This document shows, piece by piece, positions 12,843 through 21,947 of a DNA stretch of 64,000 nt (position 1 is its first letter; the number at the start of each line of letters is the position of its first letter). Below the pieces are notes generated by a model. The model was not told where the DNA came from and searched no databases. It saw only the letters and a list, made by a program, of their open reading frames with translations. The stretch comes from Paratinospora sagittata. Lineage: Eukaryota > Streptophyta > Magnoliopsida > Ranunculales > Menispermaceae. The stretch lies in assembly GCA_035771175.1 (NCBI GenBank), contig CM069603.1:20684286-20748285 (forward strand), read 5' to 3'. Both the position numbers and the translations under genes were made by a program.

Positions 12843-12858
12843 CTCTACCCCCCTTAAA
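12843..12858 (-). other. Polypurine tract
   Basis: On the minus strand the bases directly before the 3' LTR end in AAGGGGGGTAGAG. This is a purine-rich run abutting TGTAATACC, the position required to prime plus-strand DNA synthesis. Confidence 0.9.
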
Positions 12859-13080
12859 GGGATTTCGCCCTCGAAATCAAGTCAAGTAGTGATGGGGGTT
12901 GGCGGTTTGAGAAGTAGCCGCAGGCTGTGAATGTGGCCACTGCATGTGTGCAATACTCTATCCATTGATATTATTTTCAGACATCTGGTAGTTATTGAAG
13001 TGAAACAATGTATCAAGATAGGTGTAAACAATGTTTCATCCTGATATTGATAAGTGAAAATAATACAACGTATCACTTCA
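12859..13080 (-). other. 3' untranslated region between gag-pol and the purine tract
   Basis: 222 bp without a supported gene, lying after the gag-pol stop codon. It includes a perfect 7-bp stem with a 4-base loop at 12861-12878, GATTTCG-AGGG-CGAAATC on the minus strand. From memory, a similar ATTTCGAGG(A/G)CGAAAT sequence is common beside the purine tract of plant Tekay-like elements. If so, it is a lineage hallmark rather than a novelty. Confidence 0.75.
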
Positions 13081-16000
13081 TCAGTTGGTGCTAGAAAATA
13101 ATTCAGGGTATTTTTGTTTAATTGTTGATTCTAGTTCCCATGTTGCTTCCTCTACGCCGTGGTGATCCCAGAGCACTTTGACAAGTGGTATGCTACGGCG
13201 CCGTAGTTCTTGAGTTTTTGTATCTAAAATCTGGATTGCTTTCTCCTGGTACGTATTTCCTTCCTCAACCCGAACGTCGACTAAAGGGATGATATGCGAA
13301 GGATCAGGACGATACTTGCGAAGCATAGATACGTGAAAAACGTCATGAACCTTAGGCATGGATGATGGAAGGGACAGACGATAAGCAAGTGTGCCAATAC
13401 GTTCAATGATCGGAAATGGACCGATATATCGCGGGGAGAGCTTGCCTTTGATCCCAAAGCGTTTGACACCTCTTGTGGGCTGGACTTTCAGAAAAACAAA
13501 GTCCCCCTTATCAAATTCGAGAGGCTGTCGGCGTTTGTCAGCATAGCTCTTCTGTCGACTTTGTGCAACACGAAGTCGTTCCTTTACTAGTGTGATCTTC
13601 TCAGAAGTCTCTTGAACTAGTTCAGGACCCAACTGCGGTCGGTCTGCCATATCTAACCAGCATACCGGAGATCTGCAAGGCCGACCATAGAGAGCCTCGT
13701 ATGGTGCCATGCCGATACTAGTTTGGTAGCTGTTGTTGTATGCAAACTCAGCTAGATGCAAATACTTTGCCCATCCGTCATGAAAGTCCAAAATGCAGCA
13801 TCGTAGCATGTCTTCTAAGATTTGGATAAGCCGTTCTGACTGCCCATCAGTCTGAGGGTGGAAGGCGGTGCTCATAGTGATCTTTGAACCCATTCTAGTT
13901 TGGAAGCTTTTCCAAAAGTTTGATGTGAAGCGAGGGTCTCGATCAGAGACGATCGTGAGTGGTATGCCATGAAGGCGGACGATCTCTCTTTCATAGAGTT
14001 CGGCAAGTTTGGCGGGATTATCCGTGAATTTTATTGGCAAGAAGTGTGCAGACTTGGTAAGTCTGTCAATGATAACCCAGATAGCATCTTGCCCTTTATT
14101 ATTTCGAGGTAATGCTGTAACAAAATCCATTGCGATGTTCTCCCATTTCCATTCTCCAATAGGTAACGGTTGGAGAAGGCCAGAGGGAAGTCTTCGTTCT
14201 GCCTTAACTTGTTGGCAAACAAGACATCGAGCAACGAAGTCTGCAATGGCCGTCTTCATTCCAGAAAACCAGAAGTGTCGCTTGACATCCTGGTACATCT
14301 TGTCACCCCCAGGATGCATAGCGTATCTCGAACAGTGCATCTCAGTAAGCACGTCTTTCCGAACCTCGGGATCGTTCGGAAGACAAAGACGTTTTTTATA
14401 GAAAACGGCGCCGTCGTCAGAAACTGACCAATGAGGAAGGTCTTGGCCGCTGAGTAGAAGTTCTCGTTTCTCCATTAACATAGGGTCATTGGCTTGAGTA
14501 GCTGAAATCTTGCGAACAAGGTCAGAGGTAGCTGATAAATGAGAGAGCCGTGGGCGTGGTCCCTCATCGTGTAGCTGGAGGTTAAAGTTCTCTATTTCGG
14601 TAGCCAATTTTCCTATTTCATAGTTAAGAGTGCAAGCAACATAAGATTTTCTACTCAGGGCATCAGCCACAACATTGGCCTTTCCGGGATGGTACTGGAG
14701 TTGAAAGTCATAATCTTTCAAGAATTCCAACCATCGTCGTTGGCGGAGGTTAAGGTCTCGCTGAGTGTATATGTACTTAAGACTCTTGTGATCCGAGAAG
14801 ACCTCAAAGCGTTCACCGTATAGGTAATGACGCCATAACTTTAGTGCAAATACGACAGCGGCAAGTTCCAAGTCATGCGTTGGGTAATTACCCTCATGAA
14901 TCTTCAGTTGCCTGGAGGCATATGCAACAACTTGGCCTTCTTGCATTAGTACGGCACCTAAGCCTTGGAGAGAGGCATCGGTGTATAATGAAAAACCAAT
15001 TCCATTTCTTGGAGTAATAAGTACAGGTGCTGTCGTGAGGCGTTTCTTCAATTCCTGAAATGATGCTTCACAGGCCGGATTCCAGATGAAGCGCACGTCT
15101 TTCCGAGTGAGCTTGGTCATAGGTTCAGCAATCTTTGAGAAGTCCTTAATGAAGCGTCTGTAATAGCCAGCCAAACCAAGAAAACTCCTAATTTGAGTAA
15201 CAGTGGTAGGCTGCTTCCAGTTTAAGACTGCTTCAACCTTAGAAGGATCGACCTCAATGCCATTGCCTGAAACCACATGGCCGAGGAATTGAACTCTCGG
15301 CGCCCAAAATTCGCACTTACTCAACTTTGCATACAGTTGGTGTCTTTGTAAGGTCTGGAGGACGATCTTCAAATGTATTTTATGGTCTTCCTCGGTTGAG
15401 GAATATATCAAGATGTCGTCGACAAAAACTACAACAAACCGGTCTAAGTATAACCTGAATATGCGATTCATCAAATCCATGAATGCAGCAGGGGCATTTG
15501 TTAGACCGAACGGCATAACTAAGAATTCATAATGACCGTAACGAGTTCTGAAGGCTGTTTTGGTGATGTCCGACTCCCGGATTCGGAGTTGGTGATAACC
15601 AGACCGTAAATCAATCTTAGAGAAGTATTTGGCATCTCTAAGTTGGTCGAACAAGTCATCGATCCTGGGCAACGGATATCTGTTCTTGATGGTGACGTTA
15701 TTCAACTTGCGATAATCGATGCAAAGTCGTAACGAACCATCCTTTTTGCGAACAAACAGAACTGGAGCGCCCCAGGGTGATGAACTCTTTCGGATGAAGC
15801 CATTACTCTCTAATTCCTTAAGTTGTATGTCTAATTCAACCAGTTCAACATTTGACATTCTGTATGGTGGAATTGAGATAGGCCCTGTCCCAGGTATGAG
15901 GTTGATTTCAAAATCGAATTCCCTAACTGGAGGTAGACCAGGAAGGTCATTAAGAAAAACTGTTGGGAATTCAGATACGACTGGAACATCGCGTACTGCG

Positions 16001-17799
16001 GGAGGGTACAGAGCTGGTGATTCATTGTCGTTACCAAGAGACAACGCTCGAAGTTGTGACTTGAGAAGGGCAACTGTTGATTTGTGGATCCATTGCCTTG
16101 TGCCCTGAATCTTAACAAACTCTCCTGTAGGCAAAGTTAACTGAACTTGCTTGTGCATACAGTCGATCTTTGCATTCAGTGGTGCCAGCCAGTCCATGCC
16201 GAGGATGATGTCGAAGTCTTCAAAATCCATTACAAAAAGATCGGCATATATTATCTGTTCGGACATTCGAAGCTCACAGCGAAAACACTGCAAATTCACG
16301 TCAGTACCCGATCCGAATGGTGATGTGACATGGAGTGTGATGTTTGTGGGTTCAGGATGCAGGCCTAAATGTCTTACCAATACTGATGATATAAAAGAAT
16401 GCGTAGCACCTGAATCAAACAAAACATGCACCATGGTATTGAATAAAGGAAAGGTACCTTCGACGACATTATTGTCTGGGAGGGGTTGGTGAGCGATGGC
16501 ATATGCTCTGCCCTGATTCCGTGGACCCTGGTTCTGCTGGGTCGGCCTGGGTTGGGCATTAGCAGCAGGTGGTGCTTGTTGGACTGGAATAGCAGGAATA
16601 GGTTGCTGAAGGTGCGGACAAAGATGTTTGACATGGCCCTTCTGGCCGCAGTTGTAACAAGTTGGCCTGTACTGCTGATGGTTTTGCTGGCCATTCTGAT
16701 TATTGTGCTGGCCTTGTTGATTGTGGTGTCGGCCACCACCTCTGCCATTTCCGTTGCTACGGCCACCTCGTCCATAACGACCGCCACGGCCATGATTTCG
16801 GAAACCCTGGTGGTTAGAGTTAAAAGGTTCAGTCGCAGGTGTTGTGCCTGCATTCGGCGAAACCGGGGCTGGGAGGGCTGGGTTTGGATTGTAGTAGGGC
16901 TTTTTCCTGTTGCCCTGTTGTGAGCCTTGTGGAGGAAATGTGGCAGGTCGTTTGCCCTTATTCATTCGCTGTTCTTGTAAGAGCTTCTCTTGTTCAAAGC
17001 TCATGGCCTTGTCAACAACCTCCTTGTAAATCTTGATGTCCAAGATCGATAAGGCTTGCCGAATGTCATGGCGAAGGCCATTATAAAATTTCTCGGACTT
17101 ATCTCGCTCCGTTGAGATGGTGGAGAGAGAGTAGACAGATAATTCTTTGAATTTTCCAGCATATTCTCTGACGGTCATGGTGCCCTGATATAACTTAGCA
17201 AATTCCTGGCGCTTCTGCTTTGTCACCGCGCTGGGAAAATACTCATCAATAAACATTGACTCAAACTGTTGCCAAGTCATATTTGCTATATTGACCCGTG
17301 GGTCTTCTTTCACTGTGAGCCACCATTTGTTTGCTCCACCAACAAGTTGGTAAGTTGCTAGTGGAATTTTGCGAGTCTCATCGACTCCCATTGCATCAAG
17401 AGCTTTCTTTGACTCATCTAGCCACTTTTGCACCTCATCAGGATCAATGGTGCCATCGAAAGTAAGAGGTTGTAGTCGCTTGTATTTAGTAATCTGATCG
17501 GTTTGAGCTTCCGGCCCAAATTTTATAGGTGCTTGTACCGTGGCAACCTGACTGGCTGCAGTCTCACGAACGGCAGTTTGAACAGTGACCTTCATTGCCT
17601 CAACAAATCCAGCGAAGAAGGTTTCAATGCTTGAAGGCAGGGCAAAGGGTGCGGGTGGTGGTGGTATTGCCTGCCCAGATGTAGTGGCAGTGTCGGGTGT
17701 GGCCTGTGCTGTTGTTGGAGGCGGCGGTTCCTGAATCTCAGGAGGTGCCTCAACTGCGGGACGAACAGTACGTGGCCTTCCTCTCTTCTTGGTTTGCAT
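13081..17799 (-). CDS. gag-pol: Gag-Pol polyprotein with C-terminal chromodomain-like module, 1572 aa
   Basis: One uninterrupted ORF encoding the replication proteins. Visible parts: a proline-rich N-terminus; a retrotransposon Gag domain at about 105-290; an RGG-rich basic stretch at 337-357; a CX2CX4HX4C zinc knuckle (C381, C384, H389, C394); an aspartic protease DSG at 462-464; reverse transcriptase at about 650-840 with D730 and FVDD (D794, D795); RNase H with D941, E978, D1003 and D1046; an integrase zinc finger (H1155, H1162, C1192, C1195); a DDE core D1225, D1286, E1322 with 35 residues between the last two; a GPF module near 1460-1462; and a chromodomain-like end at about 1520-1568 (W1544, E1550, E1551, W1554). 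No key residue is missing. Gag and Pol share one frame, as in many chromoviruses, so the proteins should be released by proteolysis. The first ATG of the ORF lies 7 nt after a strong splice-acceptor-like site. Confidence 0.97.
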   Translation of the reverse strand: MQTKKRGRPRTVRPAVEAPPEIQEPPPPTTAQATPDTATTSGQAIPPPPAPFALPSSIETFFAGFVEAMKVTVQTAVRETAASQVATVQAPIKFGPEAQTDQITKYKRLQPLTFDGTIDPDEVQKWLDESKKALDAMGVDETRKIPLATYQLVGGANKWWLTVKEDPRVNIANMTWQQFESMFIDEYFPSAVTKQKRQEFAKLYQGTMTVREYAGKFKELSVYSLSTISTERDKSEKFYNGLRHDIRQALSILDIKIYKEVVDKAMSFEQEKLLQEQRMNKGKRPATFPPQGSQQGNRKKPYYNPNPALPAPVSPNAGTTPATEPFNSNHQGFRNHGRGGRYGRGGRSNGNGRGGGRHHNQQGQHNNQNGQQNHQQYRPTCYNCGQKGHVKHLCPHLQQPIPAIPVQQAPPAANAQPRPTQQNQGPRNQGRAYAIAHQPLPDNNVVEGTFPLFNTMVHVLFDSGATHSFISSVLVRHLGLHPEPTNITLHVTSPFGSGTDVNLQCFRCELRMSEQIIYADLFVMDFEDFDIILGMDWLAPLNAKIDCMHKQVQLTLPTGEFVKIQGTRQWIHKSTVALLKSQLRALSLGNDNESPALYPPAVRDVPVVSEFPTVFLNDLPGLPPVREFDFEINLIPGTGPISIPPYRMSNVELVELDIQLKELESNGFIRKSSSPWGAPVLFVRKKDGSLRLCIDYRKLNNVTIKNRYPLPRIDDLFDQLRDAKYFSKIDLRSGYHQLRIRESDITKTAFRTRYGHYEFLVMPFGLTNAPAAFMDLMNRIFRLYLDRFVVVFVDDILIYSSTEEDHKIHLKIVLQTLQRHQLYAKLSKCEFWAPRVQFLGHVVSGNGIEVDPSKVEAVLNWKQPTTVTQIRSFLGLAGYYRRFIKDFSKIAEPMTKLTRKDVRFIWNPACEASFQELKKRLTTAPVLITPRNGIGFSLYTDASLQGLGAVLMQEGQVVAYASRQLKIHEGNYPTHDLELAAVVFALKLWRHYLYGERFEVFSDHKSLKYIYTQRDLNLRQRRWLEFLKDYDFQLQYHPGKANVVADALSRKSYVACTLNYEIGKLATEIENFNLQLHDEGPRPRLSHLSATSDLVRKISATQANDPMLMEKRELLLSGQDLPHWSVSDDGAVFYKKRLCLPNDPEVRKDVLTEMHCSRYAMHPGGDKMYQDVKRHFWFSGMKTAIADFVARCLVCQQVKAERRLPSGLLQPLPIGEWKWENIAMDFVTALPRNNKGQDAIWVIIDRLTKSAHFLPIKFTDNPAKLAELYEREIVRLHGIPLTIVSDRDPRFTSNFWKSFQTRMGSKITMSTAFHPQTDGQSERLIQILEDMLRCCILDFHDGWAKYLHLAEFAYNNSYQTSIGMAPYEALYGRPCRSPVCWLDMADRPQLGPELVQETSEKITLVKERLRVAQSRQKSYADKRRQPLEFDKGDFVFLKVQPTRGVKRFGIKGKLSPRYIGPFPIIERIGTLAYRLSLPSSMPKVHDVFHVSMLRKYRPDPSHIIPLVDVRVEEGNTYQEKAIQILDTKTQELRRRSIPLVKVLWDHHGVEEATWELESTIKQKYPELFSSTN

Positions 17800-17806
17800 T
17801 TTCTCA

Positions 17807-17830
17807 CTGGCAAGGAGAAAAGAAAACCAA
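17807..17830 (-). promoter_or_regulatory. Candidate splice acceptor before gag-pol
   Basis: On the minus strand a pyrimidine-rich run ends TCTCCTTGCCAG, followed by TGAGAAAATG, where ATG is the gag-pol start. The AG lies at 17808-17807, only 7 nt before the ATG. TTAAT slightly upstream is a possible branch region. Use of the site is inferred. It would let a spliced RNA place gag-pol first after the leader. Confidence 0.5.
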
Positions 17831-18584
17831 GATTAAGAAACTGTAGGTAAGTATAATGTTATAGTATGCTTAGCAACAATTTCGAGAGTACTGTAATATT
17901 AAAATCACCTATTTTTCTAAGTAGAGTGTAAAGTTGTTGTTGAGGAATCAAAGAATCTTATATATCTCGTATGTGTGGCCAGGGTGTAAAAACAAACAAG
18001 GTTAGAATGGTTATATAATAAGTAGAAAACTTTGCAAGTATTTAAAAAGATTTGGTTTTGGTGTTTGTGAACATACATAGATTTCATTGAAAATCCATAC
18101 GAGTCATAAGAATTCTAAGATTTGCCTCGGTAAATAGCCTGAGCTAACGTTCTAGCGCAATCTTATGCATTCAGACGCTTACTCTTAGTCTGTTCGATTA
18201 TTATCCAAGTTCATATGTCCCATACCACATGAATTCAGTAATAAGGGTGGAAACCAAGTTAAGTTGTATGAACACGGTCTCTAAAAACATTGGTTGAATA
18301 GAAGTTCACTAATAGTATCGTCCAAATTTACTCGTCCCATACCGTGTAAACTTAGTGATAATATTAGTAATGCAACTTTCTCCAAATGTTTCTTTTCACA
18401 CAAGGTCATGGGTTTTCTTACTTCCACATTTTATTTAGTATCCTCCAATTTTGTTGTGTCCCATACCACTCCAAAGTTAGTGATACAAAAGAAAGAATGG
18501 TTGTAAGTCTGCCCACCAAAGATAGTCTTTAAACAAAACAATGTCATTCATATACATCAAAGAAAATTTTTACAATGCCAGTAA
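17831..18584 (-). other. Spacer between the extra ORF and gag-pol
   Basis: About 750 bp, AT-rich, with stops in all frames and no credible gene. The main structure is a set of three degenerate repeats at 18201-18486, listed separately. If the proposed acceptor upstream of gag-pol is used, this stretch is removed as intron. Confidence 0.7.
18201..18486 (-). repeat. Three degenerate repeats, spacing about 120 bp
   Basis: Copies at about 18201-18243, 18319-18360 and 18441-18486 share TCCAA, then GTCCCATACC, then a TAGTGATA or CAGTAATA tail. GTCCCATACC begins at 18217, 18334 and 18458, giving spacings of 117 and 124 bp. TAGTATC before TCCAA is shared by the last two copies. On the element sense strand the core reads GGTATGGGAC. 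No known motif is recognised. It may be an old tandem triplication or a set of RNA structural or protein-binding sites. Confidence 0.65.
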
Positions 18585-19613
18585 TCAATCTTGATTTTTA
18601 TTTGGCCCGTTATTCGGTACTTCCCTAACAGGAATCTTGCGTCGACTTCTTCGAAGAGAACGTCCATGTTTGTCTCTCATTCTTTCATCATTCCCTAACG
18701 TCATGCCGAATACTTCCTCGTCAGTTACCCCTCCCCTTGTGGCATATATCTTGAAGATAGATGAGGCTGTAACTGGTTCAGTGATCTGCTTCGAAGTCCT
18801 ATCAAAAGTGTTGATGTTTGCTTCGTACAACATCTTCATGATCAAGACTCCGTAACCGAGGAATTCCTTCTTTAAAGGGTTTTGAATTACCCTCAACATT
18901 TGTTGGACGATGATGTGTGGTAGGGAGACCTTTATGTTCTTCTCGATGCAATACAACACAAGGAGTTGGGCCCTTGACATAGTGCCTCTAGTCCCCCTTT
19001 CTGGCAAGATGTTGCCGTATACAATCTTTCCAAGGCCTGCAAGAGATGGCTTAAGATGATTGTTTGGGAGGTTGGTGTATGTTGATTGAGTGTATGGCTC
19101 TTTGGCGAGGGAATTGAACAATTGTTCAGTAGATTCGGCGATCGCGGCAACTGTCTGGGGTTCATGTGGATCAATTATCCGCTCCTCAACCGGAATCTCT
19201 AAAAGTCGAGCAATAATCTCGATGTTGATAGGGATTGTCGTTCCCATGATTGTTGTCTCTAAGTGAGGGCTGAACTCATCTCCGTGAAGTCCCACGTAAG
19301 TCATGGCTTCATAGAAGGATCGGACCAAGTTGTAAGAGACTTGACCCTCAACGTTGGTTATATTTAACCAATCCAGTGTTGCGAGTTTGTCATGAAGGAT
19401 TGGACGGAGGCGGAGATCGCTATTGGCGATGCTCCTCATGGTCACAATCTCTCTTTTGGACAATTCCGTTAGTCTAGTAGGAATTGGTTCCCTGCTAGTA
19501 GAAATTGTTCCCTCCCTTGAGGTCATTCTTTTGCTGAAAGGAAAATAAATTGTGTGAAAGACACAAAATATATTCCTAATATTTTTAAGATTTATGCCTT
19601 GTCTGCTAGACAT
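18585..19613 (-). CDS. Extra ORF upstream of gag, putative plant transposon protein-like, 342 aa
   Basis: A sense-oriented ORF between the PBS and gag. Residues about 90-270 resemble, from memory, the putative plant transposon protein domain (Pfam PF20167). They show LVRSFYEAM (96-104), then a GTTIPINIEIIARLLEIP-type segment (124-141), then LKPSLAGLGK...GNILPERG (187-207) and SRAQLLVLYCIEKNI (213-227) leading to FLGYGVLI. The C-terminus is basic (RSLRRSRRK, 318-326). I see no catalytic motif, membrane segment or signal peptide, and the function is unknown. The first ATG (19613) lies in a duplicated leader repeat. The second, Met30 at 19526, lies just after a strong splice-acceptor-like site, so a 313-residue protein beginning MTSREG is a good alternative. 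Extra ORFs in this position are known in some plant Ty3/gypsy elements. A captured or co-opted gene is the likely origin. Confidence 0.8.
   Translation of the reverse strand: MSSRQGINLKNIRNIFCVFHTIYFPFSKRMTSREGTISTSREPIPTRLTELSKREIVTMRSIANSDLRLRPILHDKLATLDWLNITNVEGQVSYNLVRSFYEAMTYVGLHGDEFSPHLETTIMGTTIPINIEIIARLLEIPVEERIIDPHEPQTVAAIAESTEQLFNSLAKEPYTQSTYTNLPNNHLKPSLAGLGKIVYGNILPERGTRGTMSRAQLLVLYCIEKNIKVSLPHIIVQQMLRVIQNPLKKEFLGYGVLIMKMLYEANINTFDRTSKQITEPVTASSIFKIYATRGGVTDEEVFGMTLGNDERMRDKHGRSLRRSRRKIPVREVPNNGPNKNQD
19534..19549 (-). promoter_or_regulatory. Candidate splice acceptor before the extra ORF
   Basis: The minus strand reads TTTATTTTCCTTTCAG and then CAAAAGAATG, where the ATG at 19526 is Met30 of the extra ORF. 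The pyrimidine tract and CAG fit the plant 3' splice-site consensus well. The site parallels the one before gag-pol. Use is inferred only. Confidence 0.5.
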
Positions 19614-20032
19614 TATTTTCGAGTTTTCTGTTGATGTTTATGCCATCATAAAATTTTCTTCATTAGTGATTTGATGCATATATGTCGTATTCACTTATGA
19701 ATGTATAGACATATTTCATCATAACTATATATAGTGTCCAAAAATCAACTATTTGGAATGTGTATATATGTCATATTCACATATGAATGTATAGACATAT
19801 TTAATTATTTTAAGATTTATGTCTTGTCTGCTAGACATTATTTTCGAGTTTTCTGTTGATGTTTATGTCATCATGAAATTTTTCTTTCATTAGTGATTAG
19901 ATGTATATATGTCGTATTCACATGTATAGACATATCGACTCATAACTATATAGTTTCCAAAAATCAACTATTTAAAATGTATATATATGTCATATTCACA
20001 TATGAATGTATAGACATAGTTAATCATAATTA
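19583..20032 (-). repeat. 225-bp tandem duplication in the leader
   Basis: Copies at about 19583-19807 and 19808-20032 both begin TTTTAAGATTTATG and share GTCTGCTAGACATTATTTTCG, TTCTGTTGATGTTTATG and CCAAAAATCAACTATTT. Inside each copy an ATTCACATATGAATGTATAGACAT-like module occurs twice. Both copies contain the ATGTCTAGCAGAC start that serves as codon 1 of the longer form of the extra ORF (second copy at 19838-19836). This weakens that start as a conserved one. Confidence 0.85.
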
Positions 20033-20163
20033 TATATATAGTGTTCATAACACAACTATATATATTGGAAATTGAGACTATATAAAAATCATATATAGTT
20101 ATTTTTAATCCTAACTATATATGGAAGTCATATATATATGGTTTTAGAAATTTCAAATAGTAA
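20033..20163 (-). other. AT-rich leader segment
   Basis: About 130 bp of TATATA-rich sequence with short inverted repeats such as AACTATATAT and ATATATAGT. It ends in AAATTTCAAATAGTAA, which is also found beside the poly(T) run of both LTRs. No gene. Confidence 0.6.
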
Positions 20164-20187
20164 TTTTTTTTTTTTTTTTTTTTTTTT

Positions 20188-20218
<31 letters not shown>

Positions 20219-20496
20219 TTTTCGAATATTTGAATAAATTTTTTTTTTTCGAAAAATAAATTTTTTTTTTTTTCCCGAATATTCGAATAAATATTTTTCG
20301 AAAAGTAATATTTTTTTTTTTTTTTTTTTGAATATTCGAATAAATATTTTTCAAAAAATAAATTTTTTTTGAATTTTTTTGAATTTTTTTTTTTTGAATA
20401 AATAATTTTCGAAAAATAAAAATTTTTTCGAAATTTTTTTTTTTTATTTATTTTTTTTTTTTGAATAAATAATTTTCGAAAAATAAAAATTTTTCG

Positions 20497-20532
<36 letters not shown>

Positions 20533-20617
20533 ATAATTTTCGAAAAATAAAAATTTTTTGAATTTTTTTTTTTTTTTTTTTTTTAATAAATAATTTTCAA
20601 AAAATAAAAATTTTTCG

Positions 20618-20653
<36 letters not shown>
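20164..20653 (-). repeat. Low-complexity tract with seven palindromic inserts
   Basis: About 490 bp of long T runs (A runs in element sense). They are interrupted by seven copies of a module like AATAAATAATTTTCGAAAAATAA, with cores near 20250, 20299, 20352, 20410, 20477, 20541 and 20598, spaced 49-67 bp. The cores include the self-complementary TTTTCGAAAA or ATTCGAAT. The transcript would be extremely A-rich with small hairpins. An ORF here made of poly-lysine is an artefact. In a splicing model the tract is intronic. Confidence 0.85.
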
Positions 20654-20654
<1 letters not shown>

Positions 20655-20657
<3 letters not shown>

Positions 20658-20665
20658 CGTACCTC
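20655..20665 (-). promoter_or_regulatory. Candidate splice donor in the leader
   Basis: The minus strand reads TATGAG followed by GTACGTAT, a close match to AG|GTAAGTAT. The exon would end at 20663 and the intron begin at 20662, about 145 bp after the PBS and directly before the A-rich tract. Joining to 19533 would remove 1129 bp, and joining to 17806 would remove 2856 bp. Inferred only. Confidence 0.4.
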
Positions 20666-20806
20666 ATATACACTAATGTATATAGATACATATATTCAAT
20701 AATAACTACACATATAGTTTCTAATAAATTATTACTATATGTATTTTTAAATCAACTATAGTTTCTTTCCCTAATTTGGTGGACTTGGGCGGGCCGTGGA
20801 CCGTAC
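20666..20806 (-). other. Leader segment just 3' of the PBS
   Basis: About 140 bp between the PBS and the candidate donor. It contains TATA-rich short inverted repeats and a GC-rich stretch (GGCGGGCCGTGG on the plus strand) next to the PBS. In retroelements this position often carries packaging or dimerisation signals. Nothing specific is recognisable. Confidence 0.5.
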
Positions 20807-20818
20807 GCTCTGATACCA
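20807..20818 (-). other. Primer binding site, initiator-Met tRNA
   Basis: TGGTATCAGAGC on the minus strand, five bases (TTTAA) inside the 5' LTR. It matches the standard plant PBS complementary to the 3' end of initiator methionine tRNA, which primes minus-strand synthesis. It also fixes the right-hand LTR as the 5' LTR. Confidence 0.95.
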
Positions 20819-21269
20819 TTAAATGTCACACCCCGCCCGGACGCGCCTAAACCGGCGGTACACTCTCGGACGGGGCGCGCATTTGGAACAATCATAATGG
20901 TAATAACAGAGTACGCAGCGGAAATACAGTACACAGTACAAATCTGATTTCATATAATTCAGAATACTTTTGTACATAAAATGGTCTAGGGAACATACTC
21001 CCAAAATCCCCAATGAATCATACAAAGGGTACAAAATGTGGGCCCCATAACCTGCACCCAGTCCACCCTAATTTCCTGTGAAAGATTTGATAATATTGGA
21101 GTGAGCTTAACGCGCTCAGTGGGTAAATAGTGCATGAGTATAACAATTAATAAAGCATACTTCAATATCAAATATCTTAAATACACATGTAAGCATCATA
21201 ATCAATCAATATGTATGTATGCATGACACCGTCACGTACTAATGGTTTGATGATCGTACATCGCCTGAG

Positions 21270-21408
21270 TTCACGTACTGGTGTCCTTCCCCGGGCGAAG
21301 CCAGGTTCTCACTGTACGTCCCTCCTCAGGAACAATGCTCTGGATTCACGTACATGTCCCTCCCCAGCGTAGCCAGGTTCACATGTACGTCCCTCTCCAG
21401 AGAAATAA
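21270..21408 (-). repeat. Degenerate 75-bp tandem duplication, 5' LTR copy
   Basis: Same structure as the pair at 11687-11825 and identical to it by eye. Rich in TACGT and CACGTAC cores. Confidence 0.7.
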
Positions 21409-21721
21409 TATGAATAGTGAGCAATGCTTCTAACTATTCTATGAGTCATAAACCATATACGTCCCTAGGTGGTGATATGTATGATGCCAATGCATGAACT
21501 GGTCTAGTCTACTGGTCTGGTCTTTCTTGACATTTAGACTGACTTTGGCAACGTCTAGTGAACCTTATCAGGGTCGGTATCACGACGTGCAAAGTTATCA
21601 CATTCAGGTCATAAACATTATTGATATAATGCAGTGTAAATGAATAGTAGATATAACAATAATTGAATGTAAACTTTAATAACAGTTATAAAACACGCAA
21701 ACCTATGTTTCGTTCCCCACC

Positions 21722-21811
21722 TTCAGATCTGGTGCTTTTCTCCGGACAGAACTTCGTTGCACCGCTTTCAGATCTGGCGCTTTCCTCCGGACAGAACTTT
21801 GTTGCACCGCA
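21722..21811 (-). repeat. 45-bp tandem duplication, 5' LTR copy
   Basis: Same as 12139-12228. Two copies containing TTCAGATCTGG and CTCCGGACAGAACTT, within the predicted transcribed leader. Confidence 0.85.
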
Positions 21812-21929
21812 CCGAGAGTCTCGATTAGAGAGTCTCAAAAACTAAAAACTTAGAAGGCGTGGAAAGGAGAAGAAAATCCCAAGAGAAGGTGATTTTGGTT
21901 TGGTGTGAGAAATGAGAATGAGGAGGTTT

Positions 21930-21937
21930 CTTATATA
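21930..21937 (-). promoter_or_regulatory. TATA box of the 5' LTR, likely element promoter
   Basis: TATATAAG on the minus strand. The nearest GAACGTTC of the upstream array is at 21954-21961, 16 bp away. Transcription would start about 25-35 bp downstream, near 21900, and run through the extra ORF and gag-pol. Confidence 0.78.
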
Positions 21938-21947
21938 GAGATTTTGT

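Noticed and set aside
14009..16923. Several plus-strand ORFs of 65-145 codons
   Set aside because: Shadows of the gag-pol coding strand; no start context, domain or separate promoter.
17840..17856. Plus-strand GTAGGTAAGTAT donor-like sequence near gag
   Set aside because: It is antisense to all supported transcripts and has no partner acceptor or ORF, so it is probably chance.
20115..20354. ORF of lysine-rich sequence
   Set aside because: Translation of poly(A)-like low-complexity DNA; no gene evidence.
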